From Mesorhizobium sp. ES1-4 (GTDB taxonomy: Bacteria > Pseudomonadota > Alphaproteobacteria > Rhizobiales > Rhizobiaceae), in NCBI RefSeq assembly GCF_020164745.1, contig NZ_JAIUGV010000003.1:310001-374000 (forward strand): 64,000 bases of DNA, in the 5' to 3' direction. This document shows positions 18,322-26,964 of this stretch, in pieces (the first letter of the stretch is position 1; every line of letters starts with the position of its first letter). The translations under genes and the position numbers were made by a program. The notes under the pieces were generated by a model. The model ran no database searches. It had not been told where the DNA came from and saw nothing but the letters and a program-made list of their open reading frames with translations.

Positions 18322-19632
18322 ATGAGCACATTCTCCCCCCGCGAAACCGTTTCGGAACTCGACCGCTTCATCATCGGCCAGAAGGACGCCAAGCGCGCCG
18401 TGGCCATCGCCTTGCGCAACCGCTGGCGCCGCCAGCAGCTCGAAGGCCAGATGCGCGAAGAGGTGATGCCGAAGAACATCCTGATGATCGGCCCGACCGG
18501 CGTCGGCAAAACCGAGATCTCGCGTCGCTTGGCGCGGCTCGCCGGCGCGCCTTTCGTCAAGGTCGAGGCGACCAAGTTCACCGAAGTCGGCTATGTCGGC
18601 CGCGACGTCGAGCAGATCATCCGCGATCTTGTCGAGATCGCCATCGGCCTCGTGCGCGAGAAGATGCGCGAGGACGTCAAGGCGCGCGCACATGTCAACG
18701 CCGAGGAACGCGTGCTGGAAGCCCTGGTCGGCAAGACGGCAAGCCCGGCGACGCGCGACAGTTTCCGCAAGAAGCTGCGCGAGGGCGAACTCGACAACAA
18801 GGAAATCGAGATCGAGGTGGCCGACACCGGCAATGGCGGCATGCCCGGCTTCGAGATTCCCGGCATGCCCGGCGCCAATATCGGCGTGCTCAACATCAAC
18901 GACATGCTGTCGAAGGCGATGGGCGGCAAGAAGACCAAGCAGCGCAAGACCACGGTGAAGGAGTCCTACGACCTGCTGGTCAGCGACGAGTCCGACAAGT
19001 TGCTCGACCAGGACGAGGTCGTGCGGCGGGCTCTCGACGCGACGGAGAATGACGGCATCGTGTTCCTCGACGAGATCGACAAGATCGCGGCCAGGTCGGA
19101 CATTTCCGGCGGCCCGTCCCGCGAAGGCGTGCAGCGCGACCTGCTGCCGCTGGTCGAAGGCACGACGGTGGCGACCAAGTACGGGCCGGTGAAGACGGAC
19201 CACATCCTGTTCATCGCTTCGGGTGCCTTCCATGTCTCGAAGCCATCCGACCTGCTGCCGGAACTGCAGGGCCGCCTGCCGATCCGCGTTGAGTTGCGTG
19301 CGCTGGAGAAGGAGGACTTCGTCCGCATCCTGACCGAGACCGAGGCGAGCCTCATCAAGCAGTATATCGCGCTGATGAAGACCGAAGGCGTCGAGCTCAC
19401 CTTCACCGACGACGCCATCGATTCGCTCGCCGGCGTCGCCGTCGACCTCAACGCCAGCATCGAGAACATCGGCGCGCGGCGGCTGCAGACGGTGATGGAG
19501 CGGGTGCTCGACGATATCTCTTACGATGCGCCCGACCGCCACGGCACGGCCGTCACCATCGACGCCGCCTATGTCCAGAAGCATGTCGGCGACCTCTCCA
19601 GAAACACGGATCTGTCGCGATTCATCCTTTGA
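18322..19632 (+). CDS. hslU: ATP-dependent protease ATPase subunit HslU
   Basis: 436 residues from the ATG giving [10 protein letters not shown]; a GTG five codons earlier is also possible. AAA+ unfoldase that feeds substrates to HslV. Walker [10 protein letters not shown], Walker [10 protein letters not shown], the I-domain insert between about residues 110 and 240, and the C-terminal SRFIL tail that docks into Hsl[13 protein letters not shown] is the pore region. Followed by a strong hairpin. Confidence 0.96.
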   Translation: MSTFSPRETVSELDRFIIGQKDAKRAVAIALRNRWRRQQLEGQMREEVMPKNILMIGPTGVGKTEISRRLARLAGAPFVKVEATKFTEVGYVGRDVEQIIRDLVEIAIGLVREKMREDVKARAHVNAEERVLEALVGKTASPATRDSFRKKLREGELDNKEIEIEVADTGNGGMPGFEIPGMPGANIGVLNINDMLSKAMGGKKTKQRKTTVKESYDLLVSDESDKLLDQDEVVRRALDATENDGIVFLDEIDKIAARSDISGGPSREGVQRDLLPLVEGTTVATKYGPVKTDHILFIASGAFHVSKPSDLLPELQGRLPIRVELRALEKEDFVRILTETEASLIKQYIALMKTEGVELTFTDDAIDSLAGVAVDLNASIENIGARRLQTVMERVLDDISYDAPDRHGTAVTIDAAYVQKHVGDLSRNTDLSRFIL

Positions 19633-19694
19633 ATGTGGGCGCCGGTGCGGTCCGGCGCTGGTTAAGGCAGTGCGGTCCCGCGACTGAACCATGT

Positions 19695-19720
19695 GTGGCC
19701 GGATGGTATCATCCGGCCAC
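19695..19720 (+). terminator. terminator hairpin after hslU
   Basis: GTGGCCGGATG and CATCCGGCCAC form an 11-bp perfect stem with a GTAT loop, followed by CTTTCG. It is 60 bases past the hslU stop and is one of the strongest hairpins in the window. Confidence 0.75.
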
Positions 19721-19805
19721 CTTTCGCCTCGCTGGCGGAAGGCGCGCTCTCGACTCGATTGAGAGCTTTACCTAGTTTGCCCGCAAGATCTGCAGGCGGC
19801 GGCGC

Positions 19806-20765
19806 ATGAAAAAACTCATCCTGGTCATTCTCGGCTTGACGCTGGCGGCGACGCTGTTCGCCGCCGACGCGGCGACATTGGTGCCGGCGGGAAACCGCAA
19901 TGCCGAGCAGCCCGACATTCCCGGCGCCTCCAGCCGGCGCACGCAGGCGACCAACACCACCTTCCAGGCGAAGTATCGCAAGGTCTATGCGCTGCTGCGG
20001 AACGACGCCGATCTGCGCGCCAAGATCAAGAAGGCGGCAAGCGCCTATGGCATCGACCCCATGCACATCGTCGGCGCCATCGTCGGTGAGCATACCTATA
20101 ATGTCGACGCCTACGACCGGTTGCAGACCTATTACGTCAAGGCGATCTCATACCTCTCGAGCAAGCTGTCCTTCGCCTATGACGGCGAGGACGTCAGCGA
20201 TTTCGTGCAGCGGCCGGAATTCAAGAAATGCGCCGCGATTTCGGACAGCTACGATCTGTGGGAATGCCGCGAACAGGTCTGGAACCATTCGTTTCGTGGC
20301 AAGACCGTCGGCGGCGAGGATTTCCCCGACAATCGTTTCGGCGCCACCTTCTTCCAGCCCTACTATGCCGGCCAGACCTTCGGCCTCGGCCAGCTCAACC
20401 CGCTGACCGCCCTGCAGATGAGCGATCTCGTGCATAAGGTGTCCGGCCTGCCGGAGCTCGACGTTTCCGATCCCAATTCAGTCTACAAGACCATCATGGA
20501 TCCGGACCTGACGCTGCCCTATGTCGCGGCGACGATCAAGAAATCGATCGACGCTTACAGGAACATCGCCGGCTTCGACATTTCGGGCAATCCGGGGCTG
20601 ACCGCCACGCTCTACAATGTCGGCAATCCGGAGCAGCGCGCCTATGCGCTGAAGGCCGAGAACGAAAAGCGCCGCGCCGCCGGCGAGCCGGAAAAGCTGC
20701 CGGAGGAGAACTATTACGGCTGGCTGGTCAACGACAAGTTGGACGAGCTGAAGGCGCTGTTTTAG
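19806..20765 (+). CDS. DUF1402 exported protein
   Basis: 319 residues with a cleavable signal (LILVILGLTLAATLFAADA). The body fits the DUF1402 family of Rhizobiales. IDPMHIVGAIVGEHTYNVD, QTFGLGQLNPLTALQM and LTATLYNVGNPEQRA resemble the Glu-containing helix, GxGQ turn and YNxG motif of lytic transglycosylases, so a lysozyme-like periplasmic glycan hydrolase is a reasonable inference. Monocistronic, convergent with mocF. Confidence 0.82.
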   Translation: MKKLILVILGLTLAATLFAADAATLVPAGNRNAEQPDIPGASSRRTQATNTTFQAKYRKVYALLRNDADLRAKIKKAASAYGIDPMHIVGAIVGEHTYNVDAYDRLQTYYVKAISYLSSKLSFAYDGEDVSDFVQRPEFKKCAAISDSYDLWECREQVWNHSFRGKTVGGEDFPDNRFGATFFQPYYAGQTFGLGQLNPLTALQMSDLVHKVSGLPELDVSDPNSVYKTIMDPDLTLPYVAATIKKSIDAYRNIAGFDISGNPGLTATLYNVGNPEQRAYALKAENEKRRAAGEPEKLPEENYYGWLVNDKLDELKALF

Positions 20766-20843
20766 AGTCCAGTGAAGTTCCGTGCTGCGGGGAATCGGTG
20801 TTCGCACGGCTTTCAGCGTCTACGCCGATTTCCACAATTGGCC

Positions 20844-22082
20844 CTACGCCGCCAGCAATGCCTTCAGCTTGATTTCAGGCGATCGCAGCGCCTCCGGGGC
20901 CGGCTTGGCCTGTTTGCCGATCAGCATCTCTGCCAGCCGGATGTCGCGGGCGACCGCATTGCCCGGGCCGATGCCGCTGGCCGCCACCAGCCTGCCGTCC
21001 TCGGTGAGGTGGAACAGGATGAAGGCGCCGGCGCCAAGGTCACGGCGCACCACCGTGCGGCCTTCGTCGGAGAGACCAGCGATCTGCAGGGACAGATCAT
21101 ACTGATCCGACCAGAACCACGGCACCGCCGTATGCGCCTCGCCGGCGCCAAGCATGTTCCTCGCGGCAAGAGCGCCCTGTTCCTGTGCATTGCGCCAGGC
21201 TTCCAGCCGCACGCGGCGGCCGCCATAGACAGCAAGCGGGAACGAGCAGCAATCGCCGGCGGCAAAGATGTCGGGATCGCTGCTGCGCAGTTCGGCGTCG
21301 ACCGCTATGCCGTTCTCGATGGCCAGGCCGGCTTCGGCCGCGAGCCCGCTGACCGGCACGGCGCCGATGCCGATGACGGCGAGATCGGCTGATATCTCCC
21401 GGCCGCCGGCAAGCCTCACCCGCACCTCCTCGCCGTCGTCGGCGATGGAGGCGATGCCGTCCCCGCAGACCATGTCGACACCCTCGGCGACATGGGCTTC
21501 ATGGATGATTTCGGCGATCTCGGCCGGAACGCCACGCATCAGGATGCGGGGCTGCGCTTCGATGACGGTGACCGCAGCGCCGAGCTTGCGGGCTGCTGCC
21601 GCAAGCTCAAGACCGATGAACCCGCCGCCAATGACGGCGATGCGGTTGCCGGCCTTGAGATGGACGCGAATGGCCAGCGCGTCGGCGAAGGTTCTGAGAT
21701 AGACGCAGCGCCTGCCAAGGCCAGGCATCGGCAGCTTGCGCGGCGTCGAGCCGGTGGCCAGCAGCAGCTTGTCGTAGGGCAGTACCGAACCGTCCGACAG
21801 GCGCACCCTATGCGCCACGCGATCGATCGCCACGGCTTGGACGGAATGGACGTGCCGGATCGACTTTTCGGCCAGGACCTCGTCACTGGCGATCGCCTTG
21901 ATCGCGGGTGCGTCGCCGGCCATCGCCGCCTTGGACAGGGGCGGCCTCTCATAGGGCGGATGCGGCTCGTCGCCGACCAGCGTCACCGGACCCGCATAGC
22001 CCAGTTCACGCAAGGCAAGTGCTGCCCGCCCGCCGCATTCGCCGGCTCCGATGATCACCACCCCGCGTGCCATGCCGGTCAT
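20844..22082 (-). CDS. mocF: ferredoxin reductase, MocF-like
   Basis: 412 residues. FAD/NAD(P)H-dependent ferredoxin reductase of the rubredoxin/putidaredoxin reductase group: FAD-binding VVIIGAGECGGRAAL, NAD-binding IAVIGGGFIGLELA, and the second FAD motif DIFAAGDCC. PYERPPLSK and WSDQYDLSLQIAG are typical of oxygenase partners. It passes electrons from NAD(P)H to the Rieske protein encoded just upstream, whose stop overlaps this start by four bases. The symbol follows the rhizopine mocDEF genes by order and type and is not proof of substrate. Confidence 0.85.
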   Translation of the reverse strand: MTGMARGVVIIGAGECGGRAALALRELGYAGPVTLVGDEPHPPYERPPLSKAAMAGDAPAIKAIASDEVLAEKSIRHVHSVQAVAIDRVAHRVRLSDGSVLPYDKLLLATGSTPRKLPMPGLGRRCVYLRTFADALAIRVHLKAGNRIAVIGGGFIGLELAAAARKLGAAVTVIEAQPRILMRGVPAEIAEIIHEAHVAEGVDMVCGDGIASIADDGEEVRVRLAGGREISADLAVIGIGAVPVSGLAAEAGLAIENGIAVDAELRSSDPDIFAAGDCCSFPLAVYGGRRVRLEAWRNAQEQGALAARNMLGAGEAHTAVPWFWSDQYDLSLQIAGLSDEGRTVVRRDLGAGAFILFHLTEDGRLVAASGIGPGNAVARDIRLAEMLIGKQAKPAPEALRSPEIKLKALLAA

Positions 22083-22393
22083 CCGATCTGAACGAGGACT
22101 TTGCCTGCATCGACCTTGACCGGATAGGTCCTGAGGTTGACGCAGACCGGCGCTCCCCTGGCCGCGCCGGTCTTGTAGTTGAAGCGGCCATTGTGCTTGG
22201 GGCATTCGATGATCTCGTCCATCACCAGCCCGTCGGCGAGATGCACCTTCTCATGGGTGCACAAGCCGTCGGTGGCGAAATATTCGTCGTCCGGGCTGCG
22301 ATAGATGGCGAAGGTGCGGCCGCCATGATCGAAGCGCATCACGTCCTCTTCATCAATGTCACCGGCGGCGCAGGCCTCGACCCAATCGCTCAT
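22079..22393 (-). CDS. mocE: Rieske-type [2Fe-2S] ferredoxin, MocE-like
   Basis: 104 residues. The Rieske cluster ligands are in LCTHEKVHLADG (Cys-x-His) and ECPKHNGRF (Cys-x-x-His). It is a small soluble electron carrier like those serving multi-component oxygenases, with the MocE family start MSDWVEACAAGDIDEEDV. It is encoded between the membrane oxygenase and the reductase, the order of rhizopine genes mocDEF. Coupled to mocF by a four-base overlap. Confidence 0.88.
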   Translation of the reverse strand: MSDWVEACAAGDIDEEDVMRFDHGGRTFAIYRSPDDEYFATDGLCTHEKVHLADGLVMDEIIECPKHNGRFNYKTGAARGAPVCVNLRTYPVKVDAGKVLVQIG

Positions 22394-22429
22394 TCAATCC
22401 TCCCCTGGAGATCGCGTGGCGGCGCGTGG

Positions 22430-23521
22430 CTATTCAGCCGCGACCGCCGCGCTGTCGTTGTGGAATTCCTCGCGGTACGGCCTGGCGGTCGCCGGCAGCT
22501 CGCGCTTGAGGAAATAGTCCTCGTTGCGCAACTGGCGGCGGAAGGCCGGGATCATCTCGCGATAGCCGGCCAGGATCGATCGCGTCGGCGCCGGCAGGTC
22601 ATGCTTGATCAGTTCATGCAGCTTCGGCAGCGCATGGTAGGGCACCATAGGGAACATGTGATGTTCGACATGGTAGTTCATGTTCCAGTAGATGAAGCGG
22701 CTGATCGGGTTCATGTAGACGGTGCGGCTGTTGAGCCTATGGTCGGTGACGTTGTCGGCGAGACCGCCATGCTGCAGCAGGCCGACCATGACGTGATGCC
22801 AGGCGCCATAGAGCCTGGGCAGGCCGACCAGCATCAGGGGGAGGAACGATCCGCTGTAGAGCGCCAGCGCAATGGTCGCGGCATAGATCGCGGTCCAGAT
22901 GCGGGCAATACGGATTGCTTTGGGCTGCTCCTGTTCGGGAATGAAGGTCTTCTCGGCCGCGCTGATGTTGCCGGCGGCGTTGCGAAGCATGTCCGACATC
23001 GCGCGCCAGGCATCGAGCACGCCGATAAAACCGAGGACGAGGCGCACAAGGTCCGGCGGCCGCATGACCGAGATTTCAGGATCGCGGCCGACGATGATGG
23101 TGTCGGTGTGGTGGCGCGTGTGGCTCCAGCGCCAGGTCACCGGATTGCGCATGATCATGAAGCAGGCGATCTGATAGACCGCATCATTCATCCACTGCGT
23201 GCGGAACGCCGTGCCGTGGCCGCATTCGTGCCAGCGCGAATCGGTGGACGAGCCGTAGAGCACGCCATAGGCGAAGAAGAATGGCACGCACCACCAGGTG
23301 CCCCAGAACCAGACGCCGCCGGCACCGCTGATGAGGAGGGCGGCCAGCCAGATCGCGGTGTCGCGGATCGCCGGGCCATCGGAACGCTGCATCAGTTCCT
23401 TCATCTGCTTGCGAGGGATGTCGGTGTGATACCACTCGGCCGCCGACAGGCCGTTTTCGACGGCAAGCCGGGCGTCGCGGCCGATCAGGCTGTAGTCACG
23501 CCGGGACGGCGCTGCGGTCAT
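22430..23521 (-). CDS. mocD: membrane di-iron oxygenase of the fatty-acid desaturase family, MocD-like
   Basis: 363 residues. The three His boxes are HECGHGT, HTRHHTDT and HVEHHMFP, with four hydrophobic helices between them, typical of the FA_desaturase/AlkB-like non-heme di-iron family in the inner membrane. In rhizopine catabolism the MocD homologue is thought to oxidise the O-methyl group of 3-O-methyl-scyllo-inosamine. Here it heads a three-gene unit beside inositol genes, so a methylated inositol substrate is likely. I start at MTAAPSRRDY; seven more upstream codons are open. Confidence 0.87.
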   Translation of the reverse strand: MTAAPSRRDYSLIGRDARLAVENGLSAAEWYHTDIPRKQMKELMQRSDGPAIRDTAIWLAALLISGAGGVWFWGTWWCVPFFFAYGVLYGSSTDSRWHECGHGTAFRTQWMNDAVYQIACFMIMRNPVTWRWSHTRHHTDTIIVGRDPEISVMRPPDLVRLVLGFIGVLDAWRAMSDMLRNAAGNISAAEKTFIPEQEQPKAIRIARIWTAIYAATIALALYSGSFLPLMLVGLPRLYGAWHHVMVGLLQHGGLADNVTDHRLNSRTVYMNPISRFIYWNMNYHVEHHMFPMVPYHALPKLHELIKHDLPAPTRSILAGYREMIPAFRRQLRNEDYFLKRELPATARPYREEFHNDSAAVAAE

Positions 23522-23573
23522 GATTGCCTCCCTGATCGCCAACTGGCTCCATGCTCAGAAATAGCGCCAAGCC

Positions 23574-23610
23574 ATGATAGACTCAACATCACAAAGATAG
23601 TTTCTATCAT
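23574..23610. promoter_or_regulatory. operator cluster between mocD and its LacI regulator
   Basis: ATGATAGA at the left and TCTATCAT at the right are perfect 8-bp arms of an inverted repeat. Nested inside is a second palindrome, GATAG-TTT-CTATC (23596-23608). The two GATAG half-sites are 22 bases apart, about two helix turns. Its position in the 137-base divergent promoter region suggests that the LacI protein represses mocDEF and itself. Confidence 0.65.
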
Positions 23611-23658
23611 TTCCCATCAGAATGGTGTATCGGTGCGGGCAATCGAACGAGGGCGATC

Positions 23659-24690
23659 ATGGCGAAACGGCCGACCATCACCGATCTGGCACGCGTCTCC
23701 GGCGTCAGCGTTGCCACGGTGGACCGCGTGCTCAACAATCGCCTGCCGGTGCGCGCCGAGACCGCGCGCCGCGTCTACGAGACCGCGACCGAGATCGGCT
23801 ATCACGCGGCCGGCCTGATCAAGCAGCGTATGCGCCACGAGTTGCCGGAATACCGGCTCGGCTTCCTGCTCTTGAGAGGCAATGATGTCTTCTACACGGA
23901 GTTCGCGCGGCAGCTCGAACTCGCAGTGGCGCAATCGCAGCGCTTCCGCGGCGTCGCGATCATCGACTTCGCCAGTTCGCTGACGCCAGACGAAATCGTC
24001 GAGCGCACGCGCAGGCTGGCGGCAAAATGCAGGGCCGTCGCCCTGGTCGGGCCGGATCACCCGGCGCTGACGGTCACCGTCGAGGACATGAAGGCCAGGG
24101 GATTGCCGGTCTTCTCGCTGCTGTCCGACTTCGCGGCCGGCATCCGCGAAGGCTATGTCGGCCTCGACAACCGCAAGGTCGGCCGCACCGCGGCCTGGAT
24201 GATCTCAAAGGCGGCGAGGCGGCCGGGCAAGGTCGCGCTCTTCGTCGGCAGCCACCGCTTCCACGGCCACGAACTGCGCGAGATCGGCTTCCGCTCCTTC
24301 TTCCGCGAACAGGCGCCGGACTTCACCCTGCTCGAAACGTTGGTCAACCTCGAGGCCAACCAGATCACCCAGGACACGCTGCTCGACCTGCTCGGCCGCC
24401 ACCCGGATCTCGTCGGCTGCTATGTCGCCGGCGGCGGCATGGAAGGCGCGGTCGCGGCGCTGAGGCAGGCCAAGCCGGCCGCGATGCCGGCGGTGGTCTG
24501 CAACGAGATATCGGCAGTCTCGCGGTCCGCCCTGGCGGATGGGGTGCTGACCATGGTGATCTCCACGCCGCTGGCGGCATTGTGCCGCGAACTGCTCGAT
24601 CTCATGGCGCACGCCATCGAGACGGGCGCGGCCAACGCGCCCGGCCAGACCTTCCTGCCGTTCGACATCTACCTGCCCGAAAACATCTAG
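23659..24690 (+). CDS. LacI-family regulator, probable repressor of mocDEF
   Basis: 343 residues. N-terminal helix-turn-helix RPTITDLARVSGVSVATVDRVLNN, then a periplasmic-binding-protein-like sensor domain (GYVGLDNRKVGRTAAWMI; GCYVAGGGMEGAVAAL; VVCNEI). The end, LPFDIYLPENI, and the ATVDRVL recognition helix put it in the same subgroup as the LacI gene at 60.6 kb (SIPFEIVTPENI). The effector is probably a cyclitol, inferred from neighbours. Confidence 0.88.
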   Translation: MAKRPTITDLARVSGVSVATVDRVLNNRLPVRAETARRVYETATEIGYHAAGLIKQRMRHELPEYRLGFLLLRGNDVFYTEFARQLELAVAQSQRFRGVAIIDFASSLTPDEIVERTRRLAAKCRAVALVGPDHPALTVTVEDMKARGLPVFSLLSDFAAGIREGYVGLDNRKVGRTAAWMISKAARRPGKVALFVGSHRFHGHELREIGFRSFFREQAPDFTLLETLVNLEANQITQDTLLDLLGRHPDLVGCYVAGGGMEGAVAALRQAKPAAMPAVVCNEISAVSRSALADGVLTMVISTPLAALCRELLDLMAHAIETGAANAPGQTFLPFDIYLPENI

Positions 24691-24744
24691 CGACCTTGGA
24701 CCTTCGGCAATCGCGCCCGACGCGCATCCAAATTGACGCATTAA

Positions 24745-25560
24745 TTGCCGCTAATATATACATGCCTGATGGACGGGGATGGGTTCGGCTACATCGCTTT
24801 TGGGAGCGATGAGTTCTATGCGCGTGGCGCGCTCTTCAGCGCCCTTCGCCTGCTTCACTATTGCCCGGGCGCCAGGATTGCTGTCCTCACCGACAGGCCC
24901 GGCATTTTCGATGGCTATCCCATCGAAACGATCGAACTCACGGCCCAGAGACAGGCTGAGATGTCCTTCGGCGATCGATACAGGTTTGGCATCAAGGCCG
25001 CCGGTATTATCGATCTGCTGCAGCGTTGCGAGCGTCTGTTCTTCATGGACACGGACATGTATCCGACCGGCGACATATCGCGATCTTTCAAAAGAATTTC
25101 AGCCCAGTCGTCCATAATGTGGCGGTGCGAAGGACGCCCGAAGGATCCCTATCGCGCGCTCGAAGGCAAGGGGCTCTCAATTGGAGGCCACATTCTGACC
25201 GGAGATGAGACGATGTGGGCGAGCGGCGTGCTTGGCGTTCATCATGATAACATTCCGGCTCTGGAGCGAGCGCACGCCGCCAGCGAGAAAGTCAGCGAAA
25301 TCGTGCGTGCGCACACCCCGGAACAATTCTGTACCGGGGTCGCGTTATCACAGGATGGGCGAACCATCAGCAGACACCGGATGCCGATCGGCAATTACAA
25401 TACCAGGGGAAAGAAGCTTCACGCCCGAAAGCGAATTGGAGCTTTCTTCGATCTCAACGGCAAGCTCTGTGTCGAACAGCAGGTGAGGCAGGCGGCGCGA
25501 TACAGGGTCTGGAGAACGCCGCTCGATCTCTTGCTGCAGAGGGACATCTGGCATTTCTGA
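24745..25560 (+). CDS. glycosyltransferase-like protein, family uncertain
   Basis: 271 residues, or 263 if the in-frame ATG eight codons downstream is used; the TTG start gives MPLIYTCLMDGDGFGYIAFG. FFMDTDMYP (about residue 100) has the DxD metal/nucleotide-sugar signature, after an N-terminal GARIAVLTDRPGIF. This fits GT-A-fold nucleotide-diphospho-sugar transferases. No sugar can be assigned. It sits between the LacI gene and the inositol importer with no clear ribosome site, and its base composition looks slightly less GC-rich than its neighbours, so it may be acquired. Confidence 0.65.
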   Translation: MPLIYTCLMDGDGFGYIAFGSDEFYARGALFSALRLLHYCPGARIAVLTDRPGIFDGYPIETIELTAQRQAEMSFGDRYRFGIKAAGIIDLLQRCERLFFMDTDMYPTGDISRSFKRISAQSSIMWRCEGRPKDPYRALEGKGLSIGGHILTGDETMWASGVLGVHHDNIPALERAHAASEKVSEIVRAHTPEQFCTGVALSQDGRTISRHRMPIGNYNTRGKKLHARKRIGAFFDLNGKLCVEQQVRQAARYRVWRTPLDLLLQRDIWHF

Positions 25561-25718
25561 ACGCAACGCCATCGACTGTCGACGACATCAAGGAAATGGA
25601 CCCGGCGCGCCATAGCCGCCGGCAGCGGCATTCGCGCTGCAGCATCGCACGGCATCGACGCGTCGGGCAAAATCGCACGTCCGGTTTTGGAATCGCCCTT
25701 GACGCCTCCCGACGAAAT

Positions 25719-25732
25719 GGAATAAATATTTC
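25719..25732. promoter_or_regulatory. GGAA-N6-TTTC site, candidate IolR operator
   Basis: GGAATAAATATTTC matches GGAA-N6-TTYC. From memory, GGAA-N6-TTCC is the reported binding motif for IolR of Sinorhizobium meliloti inositol genes. Thirteen of fifteen bases, counting the next A, are identical to a site upstream of iolC (36500-36514), suggesting that both operons answer to the same regulator. Confidence 0.55.
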
Positions 25733-25757
25733 ACCAGTCATGTATTTTGGTTCTTTC

Positions 25758-25782
25758 GTTCCGGAACATCTGTTTCAAACAG
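25758..25782. promoter_or_regulatory. paired palindromes upstream of the importer genes
   Basis: GTTCCGGAAC (25758-25767) is a perfect 10-base palindrome. It is followed two bases later by CTGTTT-C-AAACAG (25770-25782), a perfect 6-bp inverted repeat. Either could be a regulator site; the binding protein is unknown. Confidence 0.4.
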
Positions 25783-25913
25783 AGGCTTTGGCGTTCCAGC
25801 AAACGGCAGGCGCCACCCGGGGAGAGAAGACAATCGGGAGAGATTCCCCAGGCAGATCGGGGATTCCGGAGAGATCGGTGCAACCGGACACCAAAAGTGG
25901 AGGAGAGATTACA

Positions 25914-26855
25914 ATGAAGAAACTGCTTCTGGGCGTCGCCTTCGCGGCGCTGATGAGTTCATCGGCCATGGCCGCCAAGATCGGCGTCTCGATGGCCAAA
26001 TTCGACGACAATTTCCTCACCGTGCTGCGCAACGGCATGATCGAGCAGGCCAAGGGCATGAGTGGCGTCGACCTGCAGGTCGAGGATGCACAGAACGACG
26101 TCGCCAAGCAGCTCGACCAGATCAAGAACTTCGCCGCCTCGGGAGTCGACGCCATCATCGTCAACCCGGTCGACACCTCGGCCACGCAGGCGATGTCGGA
26201 TGCCGCGGCAGCCGCCAAGATTCCGCTGGTCTACGTCAACCGCCAGCCGGTCAATGTCGACACGTTGCCCGACAACCAGGCTTTCGTCGCTTCCAACGAA
26301 GCCGATTCCGGCACGCTCGAAACCAAGGAAGTCTGCCGCCTGTTCAAGGAAGCCGGCAAGAAGGAAGCCAATGTCTATGTGATCATGGGCGAGCTTTCCA
26401 ACCAGGCCGCCGTGCAGCGCACCAAGGACATCGACGATGTCATCGCCACGCCGGACTGCAGCTTCATCAAGATCATCGACAAGCAGACCTCGAACTGGGA
26501 CCGCGACCAGGCGCAGAACCTGATGACCAACTGGCTGTCGACCGGCAAGCCGTTCGACGGCGTCATCGCCAACAATGACGAAAGCGCCATCGGCGCCATC
26601 CAGGCGATGAAGGCCGCCAACATCGACATGAAGTCGGTTGTCGTCGGCGGCGTCGACGCCACCCAGGACGCGCTTGCCGCCATGCAGGCAGGCGACCTCG
26701 ACGCCACCGTGTTCCAGGACGCGGCTGGCCAGGGCGCGGGCGCGCTGGATGCGGCGCTCAAGCTCGCCAAGGGCGAGAAAGTCGAACGCAAGGTCTATGT
26801 TCCGTTCCAGCTGGTCACGCCCGCGAACATCGACAAGTTCCTGAAGAAGAACTGA
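25914..26855 (+). CDS. inositol/rhizopine-type ABC substrate-binding protein
   Basis: 313 residues with a signal peptide (LLLGVAFAALMSSSAMA). Peripla_BP_4-type fold of the ribose/inositol group. IGVSMAKFDDNFLT, VYVNRQPVN and NNDESAIGAIQAM match what I recall of the rhizopine-binding protein MocB and the inositol-binding protein IbpA. It captures a cyclitol in the periplasm for the permease and ATPase that follow. It starts at the ATG after GGAGGAGAGATTACA; the open frame reaches further upstream but that is leader sequence. A hairpin after the stop should make it the most abundant product of the operon. Confidence 0.88.
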   Translation: MKKLLLGVAFAALMSSSAMAAKIGVSMAKFDDNFLTVLRNGMIEQAKGMSGVDLQVEDAQNDVAKQLDQIKNFAASGVDAIIVNPVDTSATQAMSDAAAAAKIPLVYVNRQPVNVDTLPDNQAFVASNEADSGTLETKEVCRLFKEAGKKEANVYVIMGELSNQAAVQRTKDIDDVIATPDCSFIKIIDKQTSNWDRDQAQNLMTNWLSTGKPFDGVIANNDESAIGAIQAMKAANIDMKSVVVGGVDATQDALAAMQAGDLDATVFQDAAGQGAGALDAALKLAKGEKVERKVYVPFQLVTPANIDKFLKKN

Positions 26856-26867
26856 GCCACGGACATA

Positions 26868-26901
26868 CGGGCGGCGCTCTCGCGCATATGACAGCGCCGC
26901 C
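26868..26901 (+). terminator. hairpin between binding-protein gene and permease gene
   Basis: GGGCGGCGCT and AGCGCCGCCC form a 10-bp perfect stem with a 14-base loop, followed by TCTTTCC. Such elements after binding-protein genes partly end transcription or protect the 5' message, raising binding-protein output over the membrane parts. Confidence 0.7.
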
Positions 26902-26964
26902 CTCTTTCCTCCAGCGCCTGAAAGGCGGCCCGAGGAACGACCGCGGTTGACGGAGGAAAGAAGA

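Larger units (their letters stand above)
25561..25913. other. leader and promoter region of the inositol importer operon
   Basis: This 353-base gap has no convincing coding sequence. Its right half is AT-richer and dense with palindromes (listed separately), followed by a purine-rich stretch ending in the ribosome site GGAGGAGAG. I see no riboswitch-like fold. Confidence 0.6.

Noticed and set aside
18292..19692. Long open frame antisense to hslU (466 codons)
   Set aside because: Shadow of the high-GC hslU coding frame; low-complexity, rich in Asp, Arg, His and Val, with no domain, and hslU itself is certain.
22067..23818. 583-codon open frame opposite mocD and mocE
   Set aside because: Antisense shadow of His-box and Rieske genes; no family features.
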